NCBI RefSeq assembly: GCF_014174515.1
Contig: NZ_JACJUG010000003.1
Span: 1 to 64,000, forward strand
From: Mitsuaria sp. WAJ17
GTDB taxonomy: Bacteria; Pseudomonadota; Gammaproteobacteria; Burkholderiales; Burkholderiaceae_C
DNA: 64,000 bases
Direction of reading: 5' to 3'
Shown: in pieces, positions 9,120-18,401 of the stretch
Position numbering within the stretch: the stretch's first letter is position 1
How the letters are laid out: each line of letters begins with the position of its first letter
The notes under the pieces: generated by a model
What the model was told of the DNA's origin: nothing
Seen by the model: only the letters and a program-made list of their open reading frames with translations
Databases searched by the model: none
Program-made: the position numbers and the translations under genes

Positions 9120-10351
9120 AGGGCCATGTCACTGGCGCGCTGCGCTGGTGGGACTTCCTCACTGCGACGCTGCAGGCCACGCTCGACAGCGAGGCTTCGC
9201 TGCTGAAGTTCCGCACCGCCTTTGCCACCAGCCTGGGCCTGGACGCAGCCCGCGTGACCCTCTTCGGCAGCGGGCGCAGCGCTCTGCATGCCCTGGTGGC
9301 GGGTCTGGCGTTGCCGCCTGACGCCGAGGTGCTGCTGCCGGGCTACACCTGTGTCGTTGTCCCCAATGTCTTCCTGCACCTCGGGCTGCCTGTCCGCTAC
9401 GTGGACATCGCCCCGGGCAACTGGAACCCCGATGCCGAGGCGATCGCCCAGGCCATCACGCCGCGCACGGCACTGGTGGTGCTGCCGCACAACTTCGGCC
9501 TGTGCATGGCCGGCGTCGAGGCGCTGCGCGAGCGCTTCCCCGCGGTGGTTTTCGTGGAGGACGCCGCCCATGCCTGGGGCAGCCGTGATGCCCATGGCCG
9601 CATGGCCGGCACCCGAGCGCAGGCAGCCTTTTTCAGCTTCGAGTACTCCAAGCCGCTGACCACAGGCATCGGCGGTGCCCTGGTGCTGAACGACCTCGCC
9701 CTGCGCGCACGCCTGGCCCGGCGGCTGCCGGTCCTGCGAGTTCCACGGCGGGGTCAGGTCTTGCGGCAAGTCCTGACCCTGGCCTGGCACCGCCTGAGTC
9801 AGAACCTGCCGGGTGGCGCCTTGCGGGCGCTGGCGAGCCTGCTTCGCTGGCCTGCGCGTGTCATGGGTGCGGTGGCCCGCACGCCGGACACCGAACTCAG
9901 CGGCGACTCCGCGCCGGACTACAGCCTGGGCCTGAGCCCCTGGCCGGCTGCCCTGGGGCTGCAGCAGGCCCGCCGTGCCGAGGCTGTCTGGGCGCTGCGC
10001 CGCCGCCAGGTCGAGGTTTATGACACCCTGCTGGCCGGTGCGCCCGGCTGGATGCTGCCGCGGCATGGCAAGGGCGAGGTGCTGCTGCGCTACCCGGTCC
10101 GCATTGACGACGCCGCGCAGCGCGCGGCGGTGATGCGAGGCCTCCTGGCTCTGGACATCGTGCCCGGCGTCTGGTTCGACGACGTGGTCCACCCGGCTGG
10201 CAGCCTGCGCTACGGCTACGAGGCCGGCGCCTGCCCTCAGGGCGAGGCGGCGGCCCGCGCGGTGCTGAACCTGCCGCTGGGCCTGCATGCCGATCTCTCG
10301 CCGCGCCAGCAGCAAGGCCTGCGGGCGCTGGCACAGGGGCGGTCTGCATGA
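9116..10351 (+). CDS. divergent DegT/DnrJ-fold PLP protein
   Basis: This 411-residue protein has the type I aminotransferase fold of the DegT family but differs from the other two in the window. The PLP lysine (K179 in FSFEYSKPLTTG) and aspartate (D149 in FVEDAAHAWG) are both kept, so it may be active. An insertion of roughly 60 residues after the PLP lysine (rich in Arg/Leu, about 195-260) is unlike canonical sugar aminotransferases. It could bind membranes or a partner. Start and stop both overlap neighbours by 4 bases. It could transaminate a sugar or act as a PLP-dependent dehydratase-like protein; the sequence does not decide. Confidence 0.7.
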   Translation: MKGHVTGALRWWDFLTATLQATLDSEASLLKFRTAFATSLGLDAARVTLFGSGRSALHALVAGLALPPDAEVLLPGYTCVVVPNVFLHLGLPVRYVDIAPGNWNPDAEAIAQAITPRTALVVLPHNFGLCMAGVEALRERFPAVVFVEDAAHAWGSRDAHGRMAGTRAQAAFFSFEYSKPLTTGIGGALVLNDLALRARLARRLPVLRVPRRGQVLRQVLTLAWHRLSQNLPGGALRALASLLRWPARVMGAVARTPDTELSGDSAPDYSLGLSPWPAALGLQQARRAEAVWALRRRQVEVYDTLLAGAPGWMLPRHGKGEVLLRYPVRIDDAAQRAAVMRGLLALDIVPGVWFDDVVHPAGSLRYGYEAGACPQGEAAARAVLNLPLGLHADLSPRQQQGLRALAQGRSA

Positions 10352-11649
10352 GCCTGCGCCAGCGATTCGCGCAACTGGCTTCTGCTGCGGCCATCAGCCA
10401 GGCCATCCCGCTGCTGATGGCACCCCTGCTGACGCGCCAGTTCGGCCCCGAGGCCCTGGGTCACTGGGCCCTCTTTGCCGCGCTAGCCGCCAACCTCGCG
10501 ACGGTGGCCAATCTGCGCTACGAATACGCCGTGCTCCTGCCACGCCGCGCGGGCGAGGCGGCCCTGCTGCTGGAGCTGTGCCTGTGGGTGGCCGGCCTGA
10601 TGGGCCTGCTCTCGATGGCGGCGAGTCTGGGCCTGATCATGGGTGCGCCCGCGCTGGGCGGGCGCTGGGCGGGGTTGTCCGCGCTCGACCCGGCCCTGCT
10701 GGCCCTGGGGCCCGTGGTGGCCCTGGCCGGCTGCCAGCAGGCGATGACGCTGTGGGCCAATCGCCAGGGGCGTTTCGGCCTCATTGGGCAGGCGCGTGTG
10801 CTGCAGCAGGGCGGCCAGGCCCTGGCCCAGGGCCTGGCCATGCTGACGGGCTGGACCACGGCCGCGGCCCTGGTCGCTGCGCAGCTGCTGAGCAGCGTGC
10901 TGGCGCCGTTGTGGCTGCAAGCCGGCGGCCTGCGCCTGCGGTGGCGGCGCTCGCGCACGCTGATCGCCGGCCAGCGCCATGTGCGGCGCCTGCGCCGCGT
11001 GGCCGTGCAGCAGCGCCAGTTCCCGCTGATCAACAGTCCGCATGCCTTCGTCAACGCGCTGCAGGAGACGGTGGTCCTGGCTTTCATCACGGCCTGGGCG
11101 GGCGCTGCGGCGGCCGGCTATTACGCGGTGATGGTGCGCCTGGTCAAGGCGCCAGCCAGCCTGATCGGTGGGGCGCTGTCCGAAGTGCTGCTGTCCACGC
11201 TGGCGGCGGACTGGCGCAGCGGGCAGAGCCTGCGCCCGCGCCTGAAACGCAGTCTCTGGGCCCTGGCCGGCCTGGCCCTGCCGGGCATGGCGCTGCTGAT
11301 GATCACGGGCCCCGCGCTCTTTGCCTGGGCCCTGGGCGAGCAGTGGCGGGTGTCTGGCGAGCTGGCCCGCTGGTTCGCACCCTATGTGGCCGCACATTTC
11401 ATCGCGGCACCCCTGACGGTGGCGCCCATGGTGACGGGCCGCCAGGCCGGCGCCCTGGTCTTCAGCCTGGTGGGCAATGCCTTGTACATCGCGGTGCTGG
11501 GCCTGGTGCTGGGGCAGGGCGGGGCGCTGCGCCAGGCACTGGGCGGGGTGTCCCTGCTGCTGCCCCTCTATTTCGCGGCGCTGCTGGCCTGGATATGGCG
11601 TGGCGGCGTTCCTCCATCGACTTCCCTGAAGCAAGGAGCCCGAGCGTGA
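10348..11649 (+). CDS. Wzx-type oligosaccharide flippase (island A)
   Basis: The 433-residue integral membrane protein has about a dozen hydrophobic segments with the Arg-rich short loops of the polysaccharide_synt/MOP family. MSLRQRFAQLASAAAISQAIP and MAPLLTRQFGPEALG resemble the N-terminus of RfbX/Wzx proteins. Wzx flips undecaprenyl-diphosphate-linked repeat units across the inner membrane. Overlaps with both neighbours (ATGA at 10348, GTGA at 11646) show a translationally coupled operon. This is the first of three flippase-like genes in the window; no Wzy-like polymerase lies in island A. Confidence 0.82.
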   Translation: MSLRQRFAQLASAAAISQAIPLLMAPLLTRQFGPEALGHWALFAALAANLATVANLRYEYAVLLPRRAGEAALLLELCLWVAGLMGLLSMAASLGLIMGAPALGGRWAGLSALDPALLALGPVVALAGCQQAMTLWANRQGRFGLIGQARVLQQGGQALAQGLAMLTGWTTAAALVAAQLLSSVLAPLWLQAGGLRLRWRRSRTLIAGQRHVRRLRRVAVQQRQFPLINSPHAFVNALQETVVLAFITAWAGAAAAGYYAVMVRLVKAPASLIGGALSEVLLSTLAADWRSGQSLRPRLKRSLWALAGLALPGMALLMITGPALFAWALGEQWRVSGELARWFAPYVAAHFIAAPLTVAPMVTGRQAGALVFSLVGNALYIAVLGLVLGQGGALRQALGGVSLLLPLYFAALLAWIWRGGVPPSTSLKQGARA

Positions 11650-12737
11650 AGCTGGTCCTGATCGGCGACGGCGAAAGCCCGCATCTGCTCAAGTGGGCGC
11701 GCGCCCTGGCCGCGGTGCCGGGGTTGCACCTGCACGCGGCCTCCTCGCGCGGCTTCACGCCGGCCTTCGAGGCCATCGTGCCGGCCGAGTGCCGCCTGGT
11801 GCTGGCCACCGACCCGCGCCACGGCGGCGGCAACGTTGCCGTGCTCAAGACGTTGCCCCGCCTTGGCCACTGGCTGGCACAGGTCGATGCCGACTGGCTG
11901 CTCCCGCACTACCTCACCTCGCATGGCACCCTGGCCTGGGCCGCGAAGACGGGCTGGCGCCTGCGCGCGAAGATCGCCGGATCAGCCTGGGGCAGCGACA
12001 TCCTGGTAACGCCGCAGCAGGGCTGGGCCTACCGCTGGCTGACCTCGCGCGTGCTGCGGGCCTGCGCCCTGTGCACCTCGGACTCGCAACACATGAGCGC
12101 CCGCATGCAAGAGCTGGGCGCGGGCGAGGTCATGACCTTCCCCTTCGGCCTGGAGGCGCTGCCCAAGCAGAACGTGCGCAAGCAGCCCTGGCTCTTCTTC
12201 AGCAACCGTGGCCTGGAGCCCATCTACCGCCCGGATCGTGTGCTGGCCACCTTCGCTGCCATCGCCCGGCTCAAGCCCGAGGCCCGTCTCGTGATGGCCA
12301 ATGACGGCAGCCTGCGCGGCGCGCTGGAGGCCCAGGCCAAGATCCTGGGCCTGGACGGCCGCGTGGAGTTTGTCGGCCGGCTCGACCCCAAGGCGCAAGG
12401 CGTGCACTACGCCCGCGCCCGCTGGTTCCTGAGCCTGCCGGCCAGCGACTCGGTCTCGGTCTCGGTGCTGGAGGCCATGGCCCACGAGTGCCTGCCCCTG
12501 CTGTCCGAGCTGCCGGCCAACCGCGAGCTGCTGGCGGACGGCCAGCGCGGCCTGGTGCTGGCCGAGGGCGCCGAGACCGAGGGTCGGGTCTTGCTGGACC
12601 GCCTGGAGACCCTGCTCGTCGAGGGCGAGTCCGCGGGCGCCGTCAACCGCGAGTGGGTCGCCCGCCATGCCCTGTTTCCGCCGGCAGTGCGCCGCTTCAT
12701 CGACCGTCTGAAGGCGCTGGATGCGCCGGCACGCTGA
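11646..12737 (+). CDS. glycosyltransferase, GT-B fold (GT4-like)
   Basis: Using the GTG at 11646 that overlaps the flippase stop, the product is 363 residues. The N-terminal half starts VKLVLIGDGESPHLLKWARA, a form seen in GT4 enzymes of O-antigen clusters. The C-terminal nucleotide-binding half contains VEFVGRLDPKAQGVHYARAR and SLPASDSVSVSVLEAMA, the latter an acidic-x7-Glu version of the donor-binding motif. It should transfer one sugar to the growing lipid-linked oligosaccharide on the cytoplasmic face. Donor and acceptor cannot be named. The 816-residue frame from 10287 is an artefact of running through the flippase gene in another frame. Confidence 0.78.
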   Translation: MKLVLIGDGESPHLLKWARALAAVPGLHLHAASSRGFTPAFEAIVPAECRLVLATDPRHGGGNVAVLKTLPRLGHWLAQVDADWLLPHYLTSHGTLAWAAKTGWRLRAKIAGSAWGSDILVTPQQGWAYRWLTSRVLRACALCTSDSQHMSARMQELGAGEVMTFPFGLEALPKQNVRKQPWLFFSNRGLEPIYRPDRVLATFAAIARLKPEARLVMANDGSLRGALEAQAKILGLDGRVEFVGRLDPKAQGVHYARARWFLSLPASDSVSVSVLEAMAHECLPLLSELPANRELLADGQRGLVLAEGAETEGRVLLDRLETLLVEGESAGAVNREWVARHALFPPAVRRFIDRLKALDAPAR

Positions 12738-12746
12738 TCTCCTTCC

Positions 12747-13979
12747 ATGCGCATTCTCCTGATCAACCACTACGCCGGCTCGCCCGAGCACGGCATGGAA
12801 TACCGGCCCTTCTACCTGGCGCGCGAATGGGTGCGTGCCGGCCACCAGGTGCTGATCCTGGCCGCATCGCACTCGCATGTGCGCAGCACCCAGCCGCGGG
12901 TGGGGCCGCAGCGAATCGAGGGCGTCTCTTACTGCTGGTACCCGACGCCGCCCTACCAGGGCAACGGCCTGGGGCGCGTGCGCAATATCTGGTCCTTCTG
13001 CCGCCAGGTCTGGAAGGATGCCGACATCCTCGCCCGCGACTTCCAGCCCGATGCCGTGATCGCGTCCAGCACCTATCCCATGGACGTGTGGGTGGCCCGC
13101 CGCGTGGCCCGCGCGGCCACGGCCAAGCTGGTCTACGAGGTGCATGACCTCTGGCCGCTGTCGCCCATCGAGCTGTCCGGCATGTCGCCCCGCCACCCCT
13201 TCGCCCTGCTGTGCCAGAAGGCCGAGGACGAGGCCTACCGCGATGCCGACGTGGTCGTCTCCATGCTGCCCAAGGTGCAGCAGCACATGGCCTCGCACGG
13301 TCTGGACCTGAGGAAGCTGCACATCGTGCCCAACGGCATCACGCTGGACGAATGGGACGAATCGACCCAGGAGCCGGTGGACGCCTCCATCGCCGCCCAC
13401 ATCGCCACCGAGCGCGCCGCGGGCCGCCAGGTGCTGGGCTATGCCGGCTCCATGGGCCTGCCCAATGCGCTGGACGTGCTGCTCGATGCGGCGCGCCTGC
13501 TGCAGTCGGCGCCCGTGTCCCTGGTGCTGGTGGGGGACGGCCACGAACGCGAGCGACTGCAGGCCCGCGTCGCTGCCGAGGGCCTGCGCCATGTGCGCTT
13601 CTTCCCGCCCATTCCCAAGCGCCAGATTCCCTCGCTGCTGGGCCTCTTCGACATCGCCTACATCGGTTGGCAGCGCACGCCCATCTACCGCTTCGGCATC
13701 GCACCCAACAAGCTGATGGACTACCTGATGGCGCGCCGCGTGGTGCTGCATTCGGTGGAGGCGGGCAACGACCCAGTGGCGGAGGCCGGCGCCGGCCTGA
13801 CTGTGCCGCCCGAGGACCCGGCCGCCGTGGCTGCGGGCGTGCAGCGCTTGCTGGCCCTGAGCCCCGACGAGCGCGCCGCCATGGGCGAGCGCGGCCGTGC
13901 CTTCGTGCTGGCACAACACACCTACCCGGTGCTGGCGCAGCGCTTCATCGAGGCCCTGCAGGCAGCGGGCGCGCCCTGA
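12747..13979 (+). CDS. glycosyltransferase family 4, WbuB-like
   Basis: The 410-residue GT-B enzyme begins [20 protein letters not shown], followed by [20 protein letters not shown]. This is the characteristic opening of the WbuB group, which in E. coli O26 is an N-acetyl-L-fucosamine transferase. The C-terminal half has [19 protein letters not shown] and [18 protein letters not shown], also typical. It lies 9 bases after the previous transferase and shares its direction. The WbuB resemblance suggests a 6-deoxy-amino sugar or related donor, but specificity in this family varies, so the donor is left open. Confidence 0.8.
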   Translation: MRILLINHYAGSPEHGMEYRPFYLAREWVRAGHQVLILAASHSHVRSTQPRVGPQRIEGVSYCWYPTPPYQGNGLGRVRNIWSFCRQVWKDADILARDFQPDAVIASSTYPMDVWVARRVARAATAKLVYEVHDLWPLSPIELSGMSPRHPFALLCQKAEDEAYRDADVVVSMLPKVQQHMASHGLDLRKLHIVPNGITLDEWDESTQEPVDASIAAHIATERAAGRQVLGYAGSMGLPNALDVLLDAARLLQSAPVSLVLVGDGHERERLQARVAAEGLRHVRFFPPIPKRQIPSLLGLFDIAYIGWQRTPIYRFGIAPNKLMDYLMARRVVLHSVEAGNDPVAEAGAGLTVPPEDPAAVAAGVQRLLALSPDERAAMGERGRAFVLAQHTYPVLAQRFIEALQAAGAP

Positions 13980-14037
13980 GCCGGCCTCGCCGACAATCAA
14001 CCCCTCTCTCCGTTCCCCGTTGCGAAAGATTGCTGCC

Positions 14038-15225
14038 ATGTCCGCTGAACAGGCTTCCGACCTGCCTTTCCTGCCTTTCCTGCCCTTCGCCCTGCCCGAG
14101 ATCGGCGAGGAGGAGATCGCCGAAGTCGTGGACACGCTGCGCTCCGGCTGGGTGACCACGGGCCCCAAGGCGCGCAGGTTCGAGCAGGCCTTTACCGAGT
14201 TCCTTGGCGAGCCCGAGATTGAGTGCATCGCCGTCAACTCGGCCACCGCCGGCCTGCACCTGGCGCTGGAGGCCATCGGCGTGGGGCCCGGCGACGAGGT
14301 CATCACCACCACCCACACCTTCACCGCGACTGCCGAGGTGGTGCGCTACCTGGGCGCGGACGTTGTGCTGGTGGACATCGACCCCGCCACGCTCAACATC
14401 GACCCGGCCCTGATCGAGGCGGCCATCACGCCCCGCACCAAGGCCATCGTGCCCGTGCACTACGCCGGCCTGGCGGCGGACATGCTGGCCATCCTGGACA
14501 TCGCCCGCAAGCACGGCCTGCGCGTGGTCGAGGACGCCGCGCATGCCCTGCCCACCACGCTGGAGAAGGAGTTGATCGGCACCATGGGCAGCGACGCCAC
14601 GGTGTTCAGCTTCTACGCCAACAAGACCATGACCACGGGAGAGGGCGGCATGCTGGTCACCCGCAACCCGAAGACCGCGGCACGCGCCAAGGTCATGCGC
14701 CTGCACGGCATCAACCGAGATGCCTTTGACCGCTTCACCGCCAAGGTGCCCAGCTGGTACTACGAGATCGTGGCTCCCGGCTTCAAGTACAACCTGACCG
14801 ACATCGCCGCAGCACTGGGCCTGCACCAGCTCAAGCGCCTGAAGGGCTTCCAGGCCCGGCGCGAGCAGATCGCCCAGGCCTACAACGAGGCCTTCGCGGA
14901 CCTGCCGCTCATCCTGCCGCCTCAGCCCATCGAAGGGGACACGCACTCGTGGCACCTCTATGTGCTGCGCCTGGCCGACGAATGCGCGGTGGAGCGCGAT
15001 GCCTTCATCGAGCAGATGTTCGCCCGCGGCATTGGCTGCAGCGTGCACTACATCCCCCTGCACCAGCAGCCCTACTGGCGCGATCGCTACCAGCTCACGC
15101 CCGAGCAGTTCCCGCATTCGCAGAAGGCCTACGAGCGCACCTTCAGCATCCCGCTGTACACGGCCATGACGGATGCCGACATGCAGCGCGTGATCGCTGC
15201 CGTGCGCGAGATCGCGCTGCGCTGA
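14038..15225 (+). CDS. DegT/DnrJ/EryC1/StrS sugar aminotransferase (second)
   Basis: The 395-residue PLP enzyme starts at the ATG at 14038. K196 in [13 protein letters not shown] is the PLP lysine and D166 in [11 protein letters not shown] binds the pyridine nitrogen. The N-terminal [20 protein letters not shown], followed by WVTTGPKA, is typical of enzymes that aminate C4 of nucleotide-4-keto-6-deoxy sugars (ArnB/PglE/PseC-like). A 4-amino-4,6-dideoxy sugar would fit the neighbouring PglC-type transferase, but no 4,6-dehydratase is present in the window. A 9-base unit repeated three times near the start encodes LPFLPFLPF, an oddity probably from slippage. The upstream frame to 13897 is spurious. 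Confidence 0.82.
   Translation: MSAEQASDLPFLPFLPFALPEIGEEEIAEVVDTLRSGWVTTGPKARRFEQAFTEFLGEPEIECIAVNSATAGLHLALEAIGVGPGDEVITTTHTFTATAEVVRYLGADVVLVDIDPATLNIDPALIEAAITPRTKAIVPVHYAGLAADMLAILDIARKHGLRVVEDAAHALPTTLEKELIGTMGSDATVFSFYANKTMTTGEGGMLVTRNPKTAARAKVMRLHGINRDAFDRFTAKVPSWYYEIVAPGFKYNLTDIAAALGLHQLKRLKGFQARREQIAQAYNEAFADLPLILPPQPIEGDTHSWHLYVLRLADECAVERDAFIEQMFARGIGCSVHYIPLHQQPYWRDRYQLTPEQFPHSQKAYERTFSIPLYTAMTDADMQRVIAAVREIALR
14062..14088 (+). repeat. 9-bp tandem repeat (three units) inside an aminotransferase gene
   Basis: Units CTGCCTTTC, CTGCCTTTC and CTGCCCTTC are adjacent and in frame, encoding LPF three times at residues 9-17. Copy-number change would keep the frame. Confidence 0.8.
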
Positions 15226-15242
15226 AGCGGCCAGGGCAGTCC

Positions 15243-15851
15243 ATGGCCAAGCGCCTCTTCGACATCCTGGCCTCCTCGCTGGGGCTGTTGCTGCTGTCCC
15301 CGCTGCTGCTGGGCGTGGCGCTGTGGATCAAGTGGGATTCGCCCGGCCCGGTGATGTTCCGCCAGGAGCGGGTGGGGCGTTTCGGCCGGCCCTTCTTCAT
15401 CCACAAGTTCCGCAGCATGCGGGTGGACGCGCCCGCGCTGGGGCCGCAGATCACCATCGGCGAGGACCCGCGCATCACCCGTTCCGGCCGCTTCATCCGG
15501 CGCAGCAAGTTGGACGAGCTGCCCCAGCTGTGGGACGTGCTGCGCGGCGCCATGAGCCTGGTGGGGCCGCGGCCCGAGGTGCCGCGCTATGTGGCGATGT
15601 ATCCGGCCGATCTGCGCGAGATTGTGCTCTCGGTGCGGCCGGGCATCACGGATCCGGCCTCGCTGGCCTTTCGCGACGAGGCCACGCAACTGGCGGCCAG
15701 CGTCGATCCTGAGCGGACCTATGTGGAGGACATCCTGCCCCGCAAGCTGGCGCTCATGGCGGACTACGTGAAGTCGGCCAGCCTGGGGTCGGATCTGAGG
15801 TGGTTGTGGAGGACGGTGTCGGCTGTCTGGTGGCGCTCAAGCCGCCGCTGA
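15243..15851 (+). CDS. initiating sugar-phosphate transferase, PglC/WcaJ C-terminal-domain type
   Basis: This 202-residue monotopic phosphoglycosyltransferase has one N-terminal hydrophobic re-entrant helix (LFDILASSLGLLLLSPLLLG). It also has the catalytic core with FRQERVGRFGRPFFIHKFRS, SKLDELPQLWDVLRG and MSLVGPRPEVPRY. It lacks the four N-terminal membrane helices of WbaP/WcaJ, matching the minimal PglC/WecA-independent type. It transfers a sugar-1-phosphate from UDP-sugar to undecaprenyl phosphate, starting repeat-unit assembly. In PglC the donor is UDP-diNAc-bacillosamine, which would fit the aminotransferase just upstream, but that is inference. It is the last gene of island A; a 7-bp GC hairpin follows at 15853-15871. 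Confidence 0.88.
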   Translation: MAKRLFDILASSLGLLLLSPLLLGVALWIKWDSPGPVMFRQERVGRFGRPFFIHKFRSMRVDAPALGPQITIGEDPRITRSGRFIRRSKLDELPQLWDVLRGAMSLVGPRPEVPRYVAMYPADLREIVLSVRPGITDPASLAFRDEATQLAASVDPERTYVEDILPRKLALMADYVKSASLGSDLRWLWRTVSAVWWRSSRR

Positions 15852-15852
15852 G

Positions 15853-15871
15853 AGGCGCCGGCTGGGCGCCT
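15853..15871. terminator. GC hairpin between convergent operons (weak terminator)
   Basis: AGGCGCC (15853-15859) pairs with GGCGCCT (15865-15871) over a 5-base loop, just after the sugar transferase stop. There is no T-tract, so termination here may need Rho. Confidence 0.4.
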
Positions 15872-15950
15872 GCTGCTGCCGGACGCGAAGTTCGCTCGAC
15901 CTCGCGCCAGGCTGGCCCGCAGCCGGTTGCCGGGGCCCATCGTTGCCGGC

Positions 15951-18401
15951 CTACTTCTGTTTGATCAGCTTCTTGATCTCGTCGAGCACCGCGGGATCAG
16001 TCACCTCATTGCCCTTGACGCCACCCGGCAGCGTCACCGCCGGACCAGGGGCCGGCGCCGGCTTGCTGGCTGCTCCGTCAGCAGGACGCTTGTCGCCTGG
16101 CTTGGGCGGCTCCGTGGACAGGGAAGGCGTGGGTGCGACCTGCAGCGGCTTGCTTGTGATGATGCCGCTGTCGTCAGGCGGGCCTTCGGCCGGGCGGCTG
16201 GCTGGTGCGCGGGTCTGCGGCAAAGGCATGGCTTGCGACGGGACGTACTGCGGCGTTTCGAGCTGAGGCGTGCGCTCTGCGGGGGCCGCCGGAGGCATTG
16301 GCACGGGCCGTTCCTTGACGACACGGGACAGGGACAGCTCCTGGGCCCACTTGCCAAAGGTGGCGCGCACCGACTCGGCCAGCTGCTCGGCCTCGAAATC
16401 ATCATTCACCACATACGGCGTGATCATGACCAGCAGTTCGGTGTCGTCGGAGGTCTTGCTCCACTTGCCGAAGAGGCCGCCGAGGATGGGGATGTCCTTG
16501 ACGCCCGGAAGACCGCCCGAGCTTGAGTTGTCATTGCGCTGGATCAGGCCTCCCAGCAGCACCGAGGAGCCGTCGCGCAGTGAGAGCTTGGTCTCGATGT
16601 GGCGATTGGTGATGGTGGGCGTGGAGGTCACGCCGGTTTCGGTCGGAATCGCGGAGCTGACCTCCTGGGTGACCTCCAGGTCCAGGCGATTCCCGGAGTT
16701 GATCACGGGTCGGACCTGAAGAATCACGCCCGTCGATCGGTACTGGATCTGCTGCAGCACGCCCAGTTGGTTGCCATTGCTTCCCCCTGTCTGCCCCGTG
16801 CTCTGCACGCTGGTCACGACGGGGACTTCGCGGCCCACACGGATGGACGCAGTCTCGCCGTTGCGGGCCAGCACCCTCGGATAGGACACGATGCGGCTCT
16901 TGCCTTGAGTGGAGAGCGCACTGAGCTTGGCCAGCAGGGTGCTGGCACTGTTGACGTAGGACAGGTTCAGGCCTGCTCCCGTCAGACCGCCGGTCTTGAG
17001 CGGGCCCTTGACGCCCACGCCAGCCGTATTGCCGGACCAGTCGACACCGAGTTCGTCCTTGGCCTCGGAGGTCACTTCCGCGATGAGCACCTCGATCCAC
17101 GCGGATTTGGCCGGGCGGTCCAGTTCGCGCAGCAGGTCAAGGATCTGCTGCTGCTCGTCCGAGCTCGTCCCCTTGACGATCAGGGTGTTGGTGGCGTTGT
17201 TGACTGTGACGCGACCAAAGGTCCGGCTGGCCGGAGTGGCGGCTGTGCCGCCGCCGGTAACCGGTTGCGGGGTAGCAACGGCACCCGTGGTTCCTGCGGA
17301 CAGCACATCCCCCAGTGTCTGGGCCAGGGCCTGGGCGTCTGCGTACTTGACGGGGTAGGTGAACAAGCCGCCACGCAGGCTGGTGCCGGCGGGATTGGGC
17401 TTGTCGACCTCCATGGCCCAGCGCACGGTGTGGTCCAGCAGGGCCTGCGAAGTGGCGAAGGCGAACACGCTGCCCGTGCCCTGCATGGGGATGAGCAGCA
17501 CCGTCGCCTGCGCCGTCGTCACGGTCTGGCTCGCCGAAATGCCCTGTGCGTTGAGCATCTCATTCAGGCGGTTGGCCAGGTCGACCGGACTGATGTTGGC
17601 GGGATTGAGCCGGGCAGAGACCTTGCCCCGCATGCGGGGCTGGTCGAAGCTGTCGATGAGGGTGATCGCCGCGCGGATCTCGGATGCACTGCCGCTGAGC
17701 AGGAAGGCATTGCGCGCGTTGTCCTCCTGGAGTTGCACGCGCTGGCCGAGGATCTGGCGCAGCCATTGCACCATTTCCGAGTTCTTGACGTACTCCAGTT
17801 CCACGTACTGATGGACCTGGCTCAGGCCGCCGGTGTTCTCGGGGACCTGCCGCCCCACCGTCAGGCGGGTGCTGTTGACGCCCGCAGAGTTCTGGGCCGT
17901 GATGCGGATGACGCCGTCCAGATCCTCGATGCCCAGGCCGTAGCTTCGCAGCAGGTTGGCGGACAGCTCATTGAGCCGCCGCTTGCTCAGGGGCTTGGAG
18001 GACTTGAAGGTGACCGGGTCGGTGCGTGCGCTCACGGCAGCGTCCATCGCATAGGGGCGCTTCAGCACATTGCCGTAGAGGATCTGCACGAACATGGGCA
18101 GCGGGGTCTGCTCGATCGCGATGCTGACTTCCTCGTCGGCCGCCCCCGTGTTGGCGGCATCGCTGCTGCTTGGGGTGACGCTCACGGACTGCCGCTGCGG
18201 CGTCAGGGACGGGGGCAGCGCCCCAACCGTCATGCGCGGCTGCTCCGTGGACGCCGGATTCGGTCCCGTGCCGGTACCGCCAGGAGTCGCGCTGGGGGCC
18301 TCCTTGGGGAAATGGATCCCGCCTGGGAGGCTGGGAAAACTGCAGGCGCTCAGCATCAAGGCACTGGCGAGGAGCGTCAGGGTTGGCTGAAAACGTTTCA
18401 T
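15951..18401 (-). CDS. gspD: type II secretion system secretin GspD
   Basis: The 816-residue lipoprotein-type secretin forms the outer-membrane pore of the T2SS. Its signal peptide ends in the lipobox LSAC (Cys20). The N0 domain follows a Pro/Thr-rich linker, then come N1-N3 KH-like repeats, for example LEYVKNSEMVQWLRQILGQR and RTFGRVTVNNATNTLIVKGT. The secretin core has VPVVTSVQSTGQTGG and SVLLGGLIQRNDNSSSGGLP followed by GVKDIPILGGLFG. A long Pro/Ala-rich C-terminal extension of about 100 residues ends in a short charged helix that could bind a pilotin. It is the last gene of the operon and overlaps the upstream gene by 4 bases. Confidence 0.95.
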   Translation of the reverse strand: MKRFQPTLTLLASALMLSACSFPSLPGGIHFPKEAPSATPGGTGTGPNPASTEQPRMTVGALPPSLTPQRQSVSVTPSSSDAANTGAADEEVSIAIEQTPLPMFVQILYGNVLKRPYAMDAAVSARTDPVTFKSSKPLSKRRLNELSANLLRSYGLGIEDLDGVIRITAQNSAGVNSTRLTVGRQVPENTGGLSQVHQYVELEYVKNSEMVQWLRQILGQRVQLQEDNARNAFLLSGSASEIRAAITLIDSFDQPRMRGKVSARLNPANISPVDLANRLNEMLNAQGISASQTVTTAQATVLLIPMQGTGSVFAFATSQALLDHTVRWAMEVDKPNPAGTSLRGGLFTYPVKYADAQALAQTLGDVLSAGTTGAVATPQPVTGGGTAATPASRTFGRVTVNNATNTLIVKGTSSDEQQQILDLLRELDRPAKSAWIEVLIAEVTSEAKDELGVDWSGNTAGVGVKGPLKTGGLTGAGLNLSYVNSASTLLAKLSALSTQGKSRIVSYPRVLARNGETASIRVGREVPVVTSVQSTGQTGGSNGNQLGVLQQIQYRSTGVILQVRPVINSGNRLDLEVTQEVSSAIPTETGVTSTPTITNRHIETKLSLRDGSSVLLGGLIQRNDNSSSGGLPGVKDIPILGGLFGKWSKTSDDTELLVMITPYVVNDDFEAEQLAESVRATFGKWAQELSLSRVVKERPVPMPPAAPAERTPQLETPQYVPSQAMPLPQTRAPASRPAEGPPDDSGIITSKPLQVAPTPSLSTEPPKPGDKRPADGAASKPAPAPGPAVTLPGGVKGNEVTDPAVLDEIKKLIKQK

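Noticed and set aside
10287..11645. N-terminal extension of the glycosyltransferase frame
   Set aside because: It lies in another frame of the flippase gene; the GTG at 11646 overlapping the flippase stop gives a normal GT start.
11982..14324. 780-codon minus-strand frame across two glycosyltransferase genes
   Set aside because: It runs through three well-supported plus-strand genes and shows the Arg/Gln/His-rich composition of shadows.
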